A DNA stretch of 64,000 nt from Polaribacter sp. KT25b (GTDB taxonomy: Bacteria; Bacteroidota; Bacteroidia; Flavobacteriales; Flavobacteriaceae), in NCBI RefSeq assembly GCF_900105145.1, contig NZ_LT629752.1, positions 3,663,501 to 3,727,500 on the forward strand. Direction: 5' to 3'. This document shows positions 9,332 to 19,468 of the stretch, in pieces (positions within the stretch are counted from its first letter, which is position 1; each line of letters begins with the position of its first letter). Below the pieces are notes generated by a model. That model did not search any database. It had not been told where the DNA came from and was given only the letters and a program-made list of their open reading frames with translations. The position numbers were made by a program, and so were the translations under genes.

Positions 9332-12300
9332 ATGTTAAAAACATTTATTGAAAGACCCGTTCTTTCAACAGTAATCTCTATTATCATAGTTCTGCTTGGT
9401 ATTATAAGTATTACTAGCTTACCAATAGAAGAGTATCCAGATATTGCACCACCAACTATTAAAGTTACTGCAAATTATACAGGAGCAAATGCAGAAACCG
9501 TTTTAGAGAGTGTAATAATACCAATAGAAGAACAAATTAATGGTGTAGAAGGTATGACATATATTACCTCTACTGCATCTAATACAGGAGCAGCCGAAAT
9601 TACAGTATATTTTGATCAGAAAATTGATGCAGATATCGCAGCTGTAAACGTACAAAACCGTGTTGCAAGAGCAACGCCTTTATTACCATCAGAAGTTACC
9701 CAAACAGGTATTATAACGCAAAAGCAAGAAACGAGTGCGTTAATGTTTATTTCCATGTATTCGGAAAGTGATGATTATGATGCTACTTTTATTCAGAATT
9801 ACTTAAAAATTAACGTAATTCCGGCGATGCAACGTATTAGTGGTGTGGGAGACGTAAGCGTATTTTCACAACAAGATTATGCAATGCGTATTTGGTTAAA
9901 CCCAGAGAAACTAGCTTCTTATGGTTTAATTCCTTCGGATATTTCTGCTGCATTAGCAGAACAAAATTTAGAAGCAGCAGCCGGATCTTTAGGGCAAAAT
10001 AACGGAGAATCATTTTCATATACATTAACTTATAGCGGACGTTTTAAAGACGAAGCGCAATACAGCAATATTGTAATTAAAGCTTTAGGAAACGGACAAT
10101 TTTTACGTTTGAAAGATGTAGCAACTATTGAATTAGATGCACAATCTTACGCTTCTAACGCAATGAGTAAAGGGAATCCTGCTGTATTTATGGGGATTTT
10201 CCAAACCAAAGGATCTAATGCCCAAGAAATTATTGAAAATATAAAAATAACTTTAGAACAAGTAAAAGCAGATCTTCCAGAAGGTTTAGATGTTTTTGTT
10301 CCTTATGATACAAGTTTATTTTTAAATGCATCTATAGAAAAAGTAATTAGTACTTTATTAGAAGCCTTTTTACTAGTATTCTTAGTAGTATTTATTTTCT
10401 TACAAGATTTTAGATCTACATTAATTCCTGCAATTGCAGTTCCAGTTTCAATAATTGGTACTTTCTTTTTCTTAAATGTCTTCGGATATTCAATTAACTT
10501 ACTAACACTATTTGCCTTAGTACTAGCAATTGGTATTGTGGTAGATGATGCAATTGTAGTTGTAGAAGCCGTTCATGCCAAGTTAGATGAAGGCGAAAAG
10601 AGCGCGAAAAAAGCAACACTAACTGCAATGAATGAGATTTCTGGAGCTATTATTTCAATTACTTTAGTAATGGCTGCAGTATTTATTCCGGTAACATTTG
10701 TAACTGGACCAACAGGTGTATTTTACGAGCAATTTGGTGTAACATTAATTATTGCTATTTTAATTTCTGCAGTAAATGCCTTAACATTAAGTCCTGCATT
10801 ATGTGCTTTATTGTTAAAACCACATAAAGAAGATGAAGAAATAAAAGGAAAAAGTCCTTTAAAACGTTTTTATACACTTTTTAATAGAGGATTTAACGCA
10901 ACCATCGATAGATATGGTAAATCATTACAATTTTTATATAAGAGAAAATTTGTTTCTGGTTTATTATTAATCATTGCAATAATCGGAATTTTTTGGGCAG
11001 CAAAAACAACACCAACAGGATTTGTACCTAATGAAGATAGAGGAATTGTTTTTGCAAATATAGAATTACCACCAGGAGCTTCTTTAGATAGAACAGATGC
11101 AGTAGCAAGAAAACTATATGATAAAATAGAAGGTATTGAAGGTATTGTCGCTGTTAACTTTATTAAAGGTAGAAGTTTAATAAGTGGAGCTGGTAGTAAC
11201 TTTGGTTTTGGTATAATTAAACTAGAAGATTGGGCAGATCGTACAGATCCTGCGCTGTCTGCACAAGCTATAACTGGAAAATTATTTGGTGTAGCAGCGA
11301 GTATTCCAGATGCCAACATCATTTTCTTTTCTCCGCCAAGTATTCGTGGTTTTGGTAATTCATCAGGATTTGAAATTAATTTATTAGATAAGTTTGGTGG
11401 CGAATTTGCAGATCTTGACAAAGCAAATAAAGATTTCTCTATGGCTTTAATGAGTCATCCAGAAATTAAATATGCACAGTCATCATTTAGTACAAGCTAT
11501 CCACAATATGAAATGGAAGTTAACGTGCCTCTAGCAAAAGAAAAAGGAGTTTCTGTAACTAGTATATTCTCTACATTACAAGGTTATATTGGTGGAGTTT
11601 ATGCTTCGGATTTCTCTAGATTTGGTAAACAATTTAGAGTATATATTCAAGCATTACCAGAAGATAGAGCAGACGAAAACGCATTAAATAGCATGTATGT
11701 AAGAACAGATTCTGGCGAAATGACACCAATTACACAGTTTGTAACACTTAAAAGAGTGTATGGGCCACAATCGGTAACACGCTTTAACTTATTTAATTCT
11801 ACCATGATTTCTGGTGCAACCAATGAAGGTTTTAGTACAGGAGATGCTATTAGAGTTATTGAAGAAGAAGTTGCAAAATTACCAAGCAATTATACAGTTG
11901 CATATTCTGGTTTAACTCGTGAAGAAGTAAATGCAGGAAACCAAACTACTTTTATATTTATATTAAGTATCCTATTTGTGTATTTCTTATTAAGTGCTCA
12001 ATATGAAAGTTATTTATTACCATTTGCAGTAGTTTTATCTTTACCATTTGGGGTATTTGGAGCTTATATAAGTACGAAGTTTTTAGGCTTAGAAAACAAC
12101 ATTTATTTCCAAATTGCTTTAATAATGCTTATTGGGTTATTGGCTAAAAACGCCATCCTTATAGTTGAATTTGCTTTACAAAGAAGAAAGAATGGAGAGA
12201 GCATTGTAGATGCTGCAATTCATGGAGCAAAATCACGTTTACGTCCAATCTTAATGACTTCTTTTGCTTTTATTTTAGGATTAATGCCATTAGCATTGGC

Positions 12301-12475
12301 AAAAGGTGTTGGATCTGAAGGAAACAATTCTATTGGTTCTGGAGCTGCAGGAGGAATGCTAATAGGAACTATTTTAGGAGTATTTGTAATTCCTATTTTA
12401 TTTATATTATTTCAATGGTTACAAGAAAAAGTATCTAGTAAACCAGCTGTTATTTCTCAACAAAATGAAGATTAA
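9332..12475 (+). CDS. RND multidrug efflux permease, AcrB/MexB type
   Basis: 1047 residues, the full length for hydrophobe/amphiphile efflux (HAE1) pumps. It begins with the canonical FIERPVLSTVISIIIVLLG first helix, and the TM4 segment LAIGIVVDDAIVVVEA (near residue 400) carries the two adjacent aspartates of the proton relay. Two repeated halves each have one helix followed by a large periplasmic domain (about 30-335 and 560-870) and five helices. It exports diverse lipophilic compounds using the proton gradient; actual substrates cannot be read. The next gene begins 4 nt after its stop. Confidence 0.97.
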   Translation: MLKTFIERPVLSTVISIIIVLLGIISITSLPIEEYPDIAPPTIKVTANYTGANAETVLESVIIPIEEQINGVEGMTYITSTASNTGAAEITVYFDQKIDADIAAVNVQNRVARATPLLPSEVTQTGIITQKQETSALMFISMYSESDDYDATFIQNYLKINVIPAMQRISGVGDVSVFSQQDYAMRIWLNPEKLASYGLIPSDISAALAEQNLEAAAGSLGQNNGESFSYTLTYSGRFKDEAQYSNIVIKALGNGQFLRLKDVATIELDAQSYASNAMSKGNPAVFMGIFQTKGSNAQEIIENIKITLEQVKADLPEGLDVFVPYDTSLFLNASIEKVISTLLEAFLLVFLVVFIFLQDFRSTLIPAIAVPVSIIGTFFFLNVFGYSINLLTLFALVLAIGIVVDDAIVVVEAVHAKLDEGEKSAKKATLTAMNEISGAIISITLVMAAVFIPVTFVTGPTGVFYEQFGVTLIIAILISAVNALTLSPALCALLLKPHKEDEEIKGKSPLKRFYTLFNRGFNATIDRYGKSLQFLYKRKFVSGLLLIIAIIGIFWAAKTTPTGFVPNEDRGIVFANIELPPGASLDRTDAVARKLYDKIEGIEGIVAVNFIKGRSLISGAGSNFGFGIIKLEDWADRTDPALSAQAITGKLFGVAASIPDANIIFFSPPSIRGFGNSSGFEINLLDKFGGEFADLDKANKDFSMALMSHPEIKYAQSSFSTSYPQYEMEVNVPLAKEKGVSVTSIFSTLQGYIGGVYASDFSRFGKQFRVYIQALPEDRADENALNSMYVRTDSGEMTPITQFVTLKRVYGPQSVTRFNLFNSTMISGATNEGFSTGDAIRVIEEEVAKLPSNYTVAYSGLTREEVNAGNQTTFIFILSILFVYFLLSAQYESYLLPFAVVLSLPFGVFGAYISTKFLGLENNIYFQIALIMLIGLLAKNAILIVEFALQRRKNGESIVDAAIHGAKSRLRPILMTSFAFILGLMPLALAKGVGSEGNNSIGSGAAGGMLIGTILGVFVIPILFILFQWLQEKVSSKPAVISQQNED

Positions 12476-12479
12476 TTAT

Positions 12480-13895
12480 ATGAAATCAAGACTAAAAAAT
12501 ACTAGCCTTCAAAAAGGACTAGTTATAGCAATAATGGCTTTTACATTACAAAGTTGTTTTGTTGCCAAAGATTATACAAGGCCAGAAGTTACAGAAACAG
12601 AAAACTTGTATAGAACAGATAATTTGCCATCAGATAGTATTTCTATGGCAAATATATCTTGGAAAAATTTATTTACAGACACGTATTTAAATCAGTATAT
12701 TGAAGAAGGACTTCAAAATAATATGGATGTTCGTATTGCAATTCAGCAAATGGTAGCTGCAGAAGCATACGCAAAACAAGGTAAAGCTGGTTATTTACCA
12801 TCAGTTAGTGTAGGAGCCAATGCTACACATCAAGAATTGTCAAAAAATGGTCAATTCGGATCGATATTTGGCGGAGGAATAGATCAATACGATGTTACTG
12901 CTAATCTTTCTTGGGAAGCAGATATTTGGGGTAAAATTAGAAGTAACAAACGTGCTTCTGCTGCCAGTTATTTGCAAAGTGTAGCTGCACATAAAGCGGT
13001 AAAAACACAATTAATTGCTAGTATTGCTACTACTTATTATCAGCTTTTAGCTTTAGATTCTCAATTAGAAATCACCAAAAAAACAATTGAATCTCGTAAA
13101 AACGGTGTAGAAACTATCAAAGCTTTAAAAGATGCAGGATTAACAAATCAGGTTGCTGTAGATCAAAACATTGCACAATACAACAGCACAAGAGCATTAC
13201 AAGTAGATATTGAAACTGCTATTTTTAAAACTGAAAATACATTGAGTATCTTATTAGGAAAAAGTTCTCAAAAATTTGAAAGAAGTCACTTAACAAATCA
13301 GATAATAGAAACCGAATTAAAATTAGGCGTTCCATCAACTTTATTAAGTAACAGACCAGATGTTATGGCTGCAGAATATAATTTAATTCAGTCTTTTGAA
13401 TTATCAAATGTAGCTAGAAGTAATTTTTATCCATCATTAAAATTAACGGCTTCTGGAGGTTTTCAAAGTTTAAATCTAGATAATTTAATTGATACAAATT
13501 CTTTATTTGCTACAATTCTAGGTGGTTTAACACAACCTATTTTTAATAAGCGTAGTTTAAAAACACAAAGAGAAGTTGCTTTGGCTCAACAAGAACAATC
13601 TTTACTTCAGTTTAAAAAAGCATTATTAGTTGCAGGAAACGAAGTATCGAATGCTTTATTTACATATACATCAGAAACTAAAAAATTCGAATTTAGAAAA
13701 AATGAAGTTGAAGCGTTACGTAAAGCTGAGCAAAATTCTGAGGAATTACTTAAAAATGGTTATGCAACTTATTTAGACTTGTTAACTGCTAGACAAAGTG
13801 CTTTAAGTGCAGAACTTAGTGTTATAGATTCTAAACTACAACAGTTAGTTTCTATTGTAGATTTATACGAAGCTCTTGGTGGCGGATGGCAGTAA
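12480..13895 (+). CDS. TolC-family outer-membrane efflux lipoprotein (NodT type)
   Basis: 471 residues from ATG 12480. An in-frame ATG also exists at 12465, overlapping the permease gene by 11 nt; 12480 is preferred because it gives a compact lipoprotein signal, MKSRLKN then a hydrophobic stretch ending LQSC. Two OEP repeats with long periplasmic helices are visible (about 60-260 and 270-471), with the typical NRPDVMAAEYNL motif opening the second and a YATYLDLLTARQSAL helix near the end. It forms the trimeric exit duct for the pump. Confidence 0.93.
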   Translation: MKSRLKNTSLQKGLVIAIMAFTLQSCFVAKDYTRPEVTETENLYRTDNLPSDSISMANISWKNLFTDTYLNQYIEEGLQNNMDVRIAIQQMVAAEAYAKQGKAGYLPSVSVGANATHQELSKNGQFGSIFGGGIDQYDVTANLSWEADIWGKIRSNKRASAASYLQSVAAHKAVKTQLIASIATTYYQLLALDSQLEITKKTIESRKNGVETIKALKDAGLTNQVAVDQNIAQYNSTRALQVDIETAIFKTENTLSILLGKSSQKFERSHLTNQIIETELKLGVPSTLLSNRPDVMAAEYNLIQSFELSNVARSNFYPSLKLTASGGFQSLNLDNLIDTNSLFATILGGLTQPIFNKRSLKTQREVALAQQEQSLLQFKKALLVAGNEVSNALFTYTSETKKFEFRKNEVEALRKAEQNSEELLKNGYATYLDLLTARQSALSAELSVIDSKLQQLVSIVDLYEALGGGWQ

Positions 13896-13928
13896 TTTAA
13901 TTTAACGAATACTAAATCAATTTAAATT

Positions 13929-14744
13929 ATGAGTACTCTTTTAGTTGCAACAAATTTTTCTAAAGCATCAAAAAATGCAGTATTATATTCGGCTTCAATA
14001 GCACAATTATTTAATACAAAACTTGTTATTTTTAATGCTTATAAACTTCCAGTTCATGCTTCAAACACATTATTATCGGCAGTTTCTATTGATGGTTTAA
14101 TTGAAAAAGAGAGGAATAAATTAAAAGAAACTGCTCTAGATATCTCTAAAAAATTTAATATTGATGTAGAAGTTATCTGTAAATATGTAAATCTAGAACA
14201 AGAAATAGATCGTTTAATGAAATTGTATGATTCCCCGTTTTTAGTAATGGGAATGTCTTCTAAATCAATGGAACAAAATCTATTAGGAAACCCAACGACT
14301 ACTTTAATTAGTATGAAAAAATTTCCGGTGTTGGCGATTCCTGTAAACGCAAAATTTAACGGAATTCAAAAAATTCTTTTTGCTTGCGATTTAATGCGAG
14401 ATATTCCATTAAAAACATTGGCAAGATTAAGAAGAGTTGCAACTAAATTAAAGGCAGAAATTACAGTGTTTTATGTTGATCAAAAAATAGATGAACTAAA
14501 ATTAAATACACAGTGTCTTGAAAATATTAATCAAGAATTAGAAGGAGTTGCGTATTTATATAAAAATATTTCATCGAACACGGTTATTGAAGAAATAGAA
14601 AAAGAAATTAAAAAATCTGATTCTGAATTGTTAGTAATGGTTCCTAAAAAATATGGCTTTTGGGAATCGATAATTCATAAAAGTAAAACCAGAGTAATGG
14701 CTTCTGGAATGAATATTCCGTTATTATCAATCCCAATTGAATAA
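13929..14744 (+). CDS. Universal stress protein, tandem UspA domains
   Basis: 271 residues, two Usp domains. The first (1-140) has the N-terminal strand STLLVATNFSKASKNAVLYSASIAQ and a later VMGMSSKSMEQNLLGNPTTTLI, a variant of the G-x2-G-x9-G nucleotide-binding signature; the second (about 145-271) repeats the fold with KILFACDL and a weaker signature. Cytoplasmic. It follows the outer-membrane factor gene by 33 nt with no terminator between, so it is probably cotranscribed with the efflux operon and contributes to stress tolerance; ATP binding is not certain. Confidence 0.85.
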   Translation: MSTLLVATNFSKASKNAVLYSASIAQLFNTKLVIFNAYKLPVHASNTLLSAVSIDGLIEKERNKLKETALDISKKFNIDVEVICKYVNLEQEIDRLMKLYDSPFLVMGMSSKSMEQNLLGNPTTTLISMKKFPVLAIPVNAKFNGIQKILFACDLMRDIPLKTLARLRRVATKLKAEITVFYVDQKIDELKLNTQCLENINQELEGVAYLYKNISSNTVIEEIEKEIKKSDSELLVMVPKKYGFWESIIHKSKTRVMASGMNIPLLSIPIE

Positions 14745-14752
14745 TTTATAGT

Positions 14753-14813
14753 GTGTATTATTCATTTATTTGATGTTTAATTTTTAGAATAATGTTTAAA
14801 TAATACACTTTTT
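14753..14813 (+). terminator. Long-loop hairpin after the universal stress gene
   Basis: GTGTATTATT (14753-14762) pairs with AATAATACAC (14799-14808), followed by TTTTTAG. The 36-nt loop is long for a terminator. Because the TetR gene starts at 14827, the repeat could instead be part of its control region. Confidence 0.4.
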
Positions 14814-14826
14814 AGAACAACCCATA

Positions 14827-15423
14827 ATGATTGATAAACAACAACTTTTAGAGTGTTCTATTACAAATTTTATCAAGTTTGGAAGCAAACGTTTTTCTAT
14901 GAACGAACTTGCTTCTGAACTTGGTATTTCTAAAAAAACCATTTACAAACACTTTAAAACCAAAGACGAATTGGTTTCTAAGGGCGTTCGTTTACTTATT
15001 GACAAATATCTGCACGAAGTGGATAAAATCAAAAAAAACAGTGAAGATCCGCTTCAAAAAATCATCTTAATTCAAGAAACCAGTTTTCAATATTTAAATT
15101 ATTTAAAACCTTCTTTTTTATTCGGAATTAAAAAATATTACAGCAATGCGGATGATGTTTTTACAAATTTTAAAGACAACTTTATAAAAAGTAACTTACA
15201 ACCTTTGCTTGAAGAGGCTATAGAAAAAGAGTATCTTCGCAAAAATTTAAATTCAGATTTGTTTTGCGATTTGTATTTTACAAGAGTACAAAATCTGATT
15301 TTTGATCCAAAAAATCTTTTTGAAATTTATAGTGAAAAAGTAGTTTTCGAACACTTAATTGTAAATAGTTTAAGAGGTTTTATTACACCAAATTATAAAG
15401 ACACAAACAAGTTGTTTGCTTGA
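14827..15423 (+). CDS. TetR-family transcriptional regulator
   Basis: 198 residues. The N-terminal helix-turn-helix is clear at about 19-50 (FGSKRFSMNELASELGISKKTIYKHF followed by KTKDELV), and the remaining all-helical part is the ligand and dimerisation domain, too diverged to suggest a ligand. It starts 82 nt after the stress gene and is followed 7 nt later by a small conserved gene, with which it is probably cotranscribed. Such regulators often control nearby efflux genes; the adjacent RND operon is a possible target, but it already has its own regulator. Confidence 0.9.
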   Translation: MIDKQQLLECSITNFIKFGSKRFSMNELASELGISKKTIYKHFKTKDELVSKGVRLLIDKYLHEVDKIKKNSEDPLQKIILIQETSFQYLNYLKPSFLFGIKKYYSNADDVFTNFKDNFIKSNLQPLLEEAIEKEYLRKNLNSDLFCDLYFTRVQNLIFDPKNLFEIYSEKVVFEHLIVNSLRGFITPNYKDTNKLFA

Positions 15424-15430
15424 TTATTTT

Positions 15431-15826
15431 ATGAAAAAAGACATTAAAATACCCGAAGTTACAGATGTAGAAATTGCCATTGTTTATGAATACAATGACC
15501 TTTATAAAACTGATGATTGGAATGTGTATATTATCAACAATAAAAATGTTGATTTAGAAATGGTCGTAATTGTTACTCAGGGTTTTTCTGACAAAAAAAT
15601 CACTTCTTTATTCCGTAAAAAAATTAATGTTTTACCAGCAAATTCTTATGCTAAAATTGAATTAATTCAACCCGAATTATTCAAATTAAACAACCGTTTT
15701 CAAGTTACCTTTTTTGAAGGAAACACCTTGTTCGAAAAAACATTCATCTTAAAAGAAAACACCATTAAAGAAGGTGCTTTACGAATGATTACTGAGCTTA
15801 AAAAACGTGGTATTTTGGCGGAATAA
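15431..15826 (+). CDS. Conserved flavobacterial protein of unknown function
   Basis: 131 residues from ATG 15431. A TTG five codons upstream would overlap the TetR gene; the ATG gives the start MKKDIKIPEV that I recall as conserved in Flavobacteria. Predicted all-beta, with WNVYIINNKNVDLEMVVIV near the N-terminus and FQVTFFEGNTLFEKTF near the C-terminus. Homologues are often labelled phenylalanyl-tRNA synthetase subunit alpha in databases; nothing in this sequence resembles a class II synthetase, so that name should be ignored. Cytoplasmic, role unknown. Confidence 0.75.
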   Translation: MKKDIKIPEVTDVEIAIVYEYNDLYKTDDWNVYIINNKNVDLEMVVIVTQGFSDKKITSLFRKKINVLPANSYAKIELIQPELFKLNNRFQVTFFEGNTLFEKTFILKENTIKEGALRMITELKKRGILAE

Positions 15827-15840
15827 TCATTGCGTAAACC

Positions 15841-16086
15841 ATGGTCATTGTGAGTTTACGAGAAAGTGCTTATCATCTATTTTTCAAAGAAGAACAAGGT
15901 AAAGAAAGTAATGCAACATTATTTATGCATCGAAAAATTGAAAGACCATACCATATTGACTTTTGTTTTATATCAGATTATTTTGTAAACAGATTGAAAA
16001 AAGTTTCAATTGGAAAATACCAGAATTGGACTAAATTAAGTGATCACAATCCAATAATTTGTGAATTTGAAAATGAAAAAAAATAA
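15841..16086 (+). pseudogene. C-terminal remnant of an exonuclease/endonuclease/phosphatase family gene
   Basis: The frame encodes only about 73 recognisable residues. They match the end of EEP-family (exonuclease III-like) nucleases: RPYHIDFCF, then a W-x2-LSDHNPII segment with the catalytic Ser-Asp-His. The family is normally 250 or more residues, so the N-terminal active-site half (the Glu and Asp metal ligands) is missing and the product cannot be active. The first eight codons appear to come from adjoining repeat-like DNA (gtcattgtgagtttacgag), not from the gene. Confidence 0.75.
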
Positions 16087-16139
16087 CTATACACGAACAC
16101 CTTGTGAAAACCTTTCTCATATTATATTAATATAAATTA

Positions 16140-16258
16140 CAATCTTTTCCTAGAAACCCGCGTTAGCGATTGAACGATTTGTTTGAGCTCTTTTTTGTTT
16201 TTTACAAAAAAAGCGAGTAGAGAAAGCGCGACCCTTGTGGTAACGCCCAAATTATTAA
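16140..16258. repeat. Candidate dispersed element between the nuclease remnant and nhaC
   Basis: A stretch clearly richer in G+C than its surroundings (for example gcgttagcgattgaacg and agaaagcgcgaccc) with a central TTTTTTGTTTTTTACAAAAAA hairpin-like segment at about 16191-16211. It encodes nothing evident. Similar strings recur, from memory, in Flavobacteriaceae intergenic regions, so a dispersed repeat is likely, but no second full copy lies in this window. Confidence 0.4.
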
Positions 16259-16268
16259 AAAAATTCGT

Positions 16269-16313
16269 AATTCAATTAAACAGATTGCTTCGTCATTCTT
16301 CCTCGCAATGACG
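16269..16313. repeat. REP-like repeat abutting nhaC
   Basis: Read on the minus strand it begins GTCATTGCGAGGAAGAATGA and continues through GAAGCAATCTGTTTAATTGA. This is the motif family also seen at 34458-34524, and from memory it is a common intergenic repeat of marine Flavobacteria. It stops directly at the nhaC stop codon (16314-16316). Confidence 0.55.
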
Positions 16314-17789
16314 TTATCCTAAAAATCCAATAACCAAATACATTAAAACAGTAATTGCACCACCAACTAACGCATAAGGCAATTGTGTTTTTACATGATC
16401 TATATGATCGCTGGCAGAAGCCATAGAAGATATAATTGAAGTATCAGAAATTGGCGAACAATGATCACCAAAAATTCCTCCACCTAAAGTTGCAGCAACT
16501 ACAATGGTAATATCTGCGCCATGAATATTTGCCATTGGTACAGAAATTGCCAACATTATTGCAAAAGTTCCCCAAGAAGTTCCGGTAGAAAAAGCGATAA
16601 AAGAACTAATTATAAAAACAACTGCTGGCAACAATTCTGGCGAAAGCCATTCTTTAGTGGCATTTGCAACATAAACTCCTGTTTCTAATTCTTTACAAGC
16701 ATCACCAATTGCGAATGCTAACAACATCAATAAAGCCAAAGGCATTAACTCACTAATTCCTTTTAAAGTTAAGTTTACAGCTTCTTTTGGCTTCATAATT
16801 CCTTGTATAAAATACATAATCATAGCAACCAATAAAGACGTAATTACCGCGTATAAAACAGATGATGAACCAGAACCTTCGCCAATTGCTTGTGAGGCAT
16901 GATTTAAAAAAGAATTAGACTCTTTTACAGCATCCCAACCTGTATACATTAAATTTATTGGCATCATGCAAACCATTACCAATAAAGGCACAATCATGTT
17001 ATATGCTTTTGCTTCAATGCCTTCTTTTGGCGGAAAAGAAGTTACAGCATCAGAAACCATTGGCTTAGAACCTTTGTTCATTAATTCGCCAGTTTCTTTT
17101 GTTCTTTCTTCGGCTTTTTTCATTGGACCAAAATCCTTTTTTGTAAAAATTATAATAAAAACCATTGCAATTGCAATCAATGGATAAAAGTTGTATTTGA
17201 TGGAAGCTATCATCACAGAAAATGGTTTGTCAATTCCTTGTGTTAACAAAAGTCCCATTATAAAAGCGCCCCAAGCATTAAACGGAATTAAAATTGATGA
17301 AGGTGCAGAACTTGAATCTGCAAGGTATGCGAGTTTTTCTCTCGGAATCTTTAACTTATCAAAAATTGGTCTATATAAAGTACCAACAGTTAAAGAACTA
17401 ATGCTCGTTTCAACAAATAATAATAAACCTGTTAACGTTGCTAAAACCTGAACCATAACTCTACTATAACCCGATTTTTTATTTTCTAATTTTACCAATT
17501 GTCTATTTAAAATATTGATAAAACCTTCAACTCCTCTAGAATATTGAATAAAAATTAACAAAGCGCCAACCAAAGCACTAAACATAATTGTTCTTGTATT
17601 TCCTTCGGATTGAAAAACATTTACCATTCCTTCAATCATTGCTAAAGTTCCTGTTAATGGATTCCAACCTTTAATAATTAACCAAGAAAACCAGATACCA
17701 AATAACAAAGCGATGTAAACTTGTTTTGTTTTAAGTGCTAAAATAATGGCAACAATTGGTGGTATTACTGATAGAAATCCATATTCCAT
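16314..17789 (-). CDS. NhaC-family Na+/H+ antiporter
   Basis: 491 residues with about a dozen hydrophobic segments. Family marks include the N-terminal SVIPPIVAIILALKTKQVYIALLFGIW, the central SSAPSSILIPFNAWGAFIMG and the C-terminal GGGIFGDHCSPISDTSIISS, the last being the polar re-entrant region conserved in NhaC/MleN transporters. It exchanges cytoplasmic sodium (or possibly a carboxylate pair such as malate/lactate) for protons; sodium is the default in a marine-type bacterium. Divergent from glpK with an 83-nt gap, monocistronic. Confidence 0.88.
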   Translation of the reverse strand: MEYGFLSVIPPIVAIILALKTKQVYIALLFGIWFSWLIIKGWNPLTGTLAMIEGMVNVFQSEGNTRTIMFSALVGALLIFIQYSRGVEGFINILNRQLVKLENKKSGYSRVMVQVLATLTGLLLFVETSISSLTVGTLYRPIFDKLKIPREKLAYLADSSSAPSSILIPFNAWGAFIMGLLLTQGIDKPFSVMIASIKYNFYPLIAIAMVFIIIFTKKDFGPMKKAEERTKETGELMNKGSKPMVSDAVTSFPPKEGIEAKAYNMIVPLLVMVCMMPINLMYTGWDAVKESNSFLNHASQAIGEGSGSSSVLYAVITSLLVAMIMYFIQGIMKPKEAVNLTLKGISELMPLALLMLLAFAIGDACKELETGVYVANATKEWLSPELLPAVVFIISSFIAFSTGTSWGTFAIMLAISVPMANIHGADITIVVAATLGGGIFGDHCSPISDTSIISSMASASDHIDHVKTQLPYALVGGAITVLMYLVIGFLG

Positions 17790-17872
17790 AAAAAGAGTGT
17801 TTATTTTGGCTAAAGGTAATAATTTATCTACATCTTATTTTGTAAATTGCTGTTCAACTTTTTAAAATCCAA

Positions 17873-19357
17873 ATGGCAAAAAAATATATTTTAGCTTTAG
17901 ACCAAGGAACTACAAGTTCTCGTTCTGTAATTGTTGATGAAAAAGGAGTAATTATTGAAATCGAACAACAAGAAATTCAACAAATATTTCCAAAATCTGG
18001 TTGGGTAGAACATAATGCTTTAGAAATTTTAGAAACGCAGGTATCCACTTTAAAAAAAGTGATAGAAAAAGCGAATATTAATGTTGCAGATGTTATTGGT
18101 TTAGGCATTACAAACCAAAGAGAAACCACTGTTATTTGGAATAAAAATACCGGAAAACCAATCTACAATGCCATTGTTTGGCAAGACATGAGAACTGCAG
18201 ATGTTTGTGAAAAATTAAAAAAAGAAGGATTAGAAAATCATATAAAACAAACTACTGGTTTAGTGGTTGATGCCTATTTTTCTGCAACAAAAATTCATTG
18301 GATTTTAGAAAATGTTCCAAATGCAAAAGTAGCAGCAGCAAAAGGAAACCTACTTTTCGGAACGATAGATTCTTGGCTCTTATGGAATTTATCCGACAGA
18401 AAAATTCATGCAACAGATTACAGCAATGCATCAAGAACGATGCTTTTTGATATCAAAAATTTATGTTGGGACGAAACAATTTTAGCAGCATTAAACATTC
18501 CAAAATCGATGTTACCAGAAGTAAAACCGTCTTCTTTTCATTTTGGTAATTATATTTTAGACGGATATAAAATTCCCATTGCAGGAATTGCTGGTGATCA
18601 GCAAGCAGCACTTTTTGGACAAGCTTGTTTTAGAAAAGGAGAAGCAAAAAACACTTACGGAACAGGATGTTTTTTATTGATGAATACAGGAACTGAACTT
18701 CAATTTTCTAAAAATGGATTGTTAACCACAATTGCTTGGGGAATTGACAATAAAGTATATTATGCTCTAGAAGGCAGCGTATTTGTTGCTGGCGCCGCCA
18801 TACAATGGTTAAGAGACGGTTTACAAATTATAAAATCGGCAGAAGAAAGTGAAGCTTTTGCACTAGAAGTTGAAGGTGAAAATCCTGTAATTGTTGTGCC
18901 TGCTTTTGCGGGTTTAGGCGCTCCTTATTGGGATATGTATGCAAGAGGTGCAATTTTTGGTTTAACGAGAGATACAGGCAAAAATCACCTAATAAAAGCC
19001 ACTTTACAATCTTTAGCATATCAAACAAAAGACTTGTTAGTTGCCATGCAACATGATGCAGAAATACCGTTAACTTCTTTAAAAGTTGATGGTGGTGCTT
19101 GCGAAAATAATTTACTAATGCAATTTCAATCAGATATTTTAGATGTGGTGGTTGAGCGACCAGAAATTACAGAAACCACAATAATGGGCGCAGCGTATTT
19201 AACCGGAATTTGTGTGGGTTTATGGAAACAAGAAGAAATTTTATCACACAGAAAAATTGACAAAGAATTTACTCCAGAATATACCGTTGAAAAAAGAGAT
19301 CGTTTGTATAAAAAATGGCTAAAAGCAGTGGAACGTTCTAAAGATTGGATTGATTAA
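17873..19357 (+). CDS. glpK: Glycerol kinase
   Basis: 494 residues, standard for GlpK of the FGGY family, which makes sn-glycerol 3-phosphate from glycerol and ATP. Visible are the phosphate-1 loop [15 protein letters not shown] (residues 7-21), the NQRETTVIW substrate motif, [16 protein letters not shown] (about 238-253, catalytic Asp in GDQQ), [15 protein letters not shown], and the FGGY signature 2-like region [18 protein letters not shown]. glpD lies 3 kb downstream on the same strand, and gpsA is also nearby. A near-miss -7 box (TATTTTG) precedes it. No glycerol facilitator gene is in the window. Confidence 0.97.
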   Translation: MAKKYILALDQGTTSSRSVIVDEKGVIIEIEQQEIQQIFPKSGWVEHNALEILETQVSTLKKVIEKANINVADVIGLGITNQRETTVIWNKNTGKPIYNAIVWQDMRTADVCEKLKKEGLENHIKQTTGLVVDAYFSATKIHWILENVPNAKVAAAKGNLLFGTIDSWLLWNLSDRKIHATDYSNASRTMLFDIKNLCWDETILAALNIPKSMLPEVKPSSFHFGNYILDGYKIPIAGIAGDQQAALFGQACFRKGEAKNTYGTGCFLLMNTGTELQFSKNGLLTTIAWGIDNKVYYALEGSVFVAGAAIQWLRDGLQIIKSAEESEAFALEVEGENPVIVVPAFAGLGAPYWDMYARGAIFGLTRDTGKNHLIKATLQSLAYQTKDLLVAMQHDAEIPLTSLKVDGGACENNLLMQFQSDILDVVVERPEITETTIMGAAYLTGICVGLWKQEEILSHRKIDKEFTPEYTVEKRDRLYKKWLKAVERSKDWID

Positions 19358-19468
19358 TTACTTCTAAAACATTGTTTAACCGAGAAAAAAGCAGTGTTTG
19401 TCTAAAAAATTTCTCTTTCAATATAAACTGTTCTTTTTTTGCTTTAAATAATTTTAAATTTGATAATC

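Noticed and set aside
12465..12479. Upstream ATG for the outer-membrane factor gene
   Set aside because: Adds only five residues before the signal peptide and overlaps the permease; ATG 12480 gives a normal lipoprotein leader. The choice is not certain.
17836..17843. TTATTTTG as a glpK promoter
   Set aside because: One position off TAnnTTTG and no -33 box; too common in this AT-rich DNA to list as a feature.
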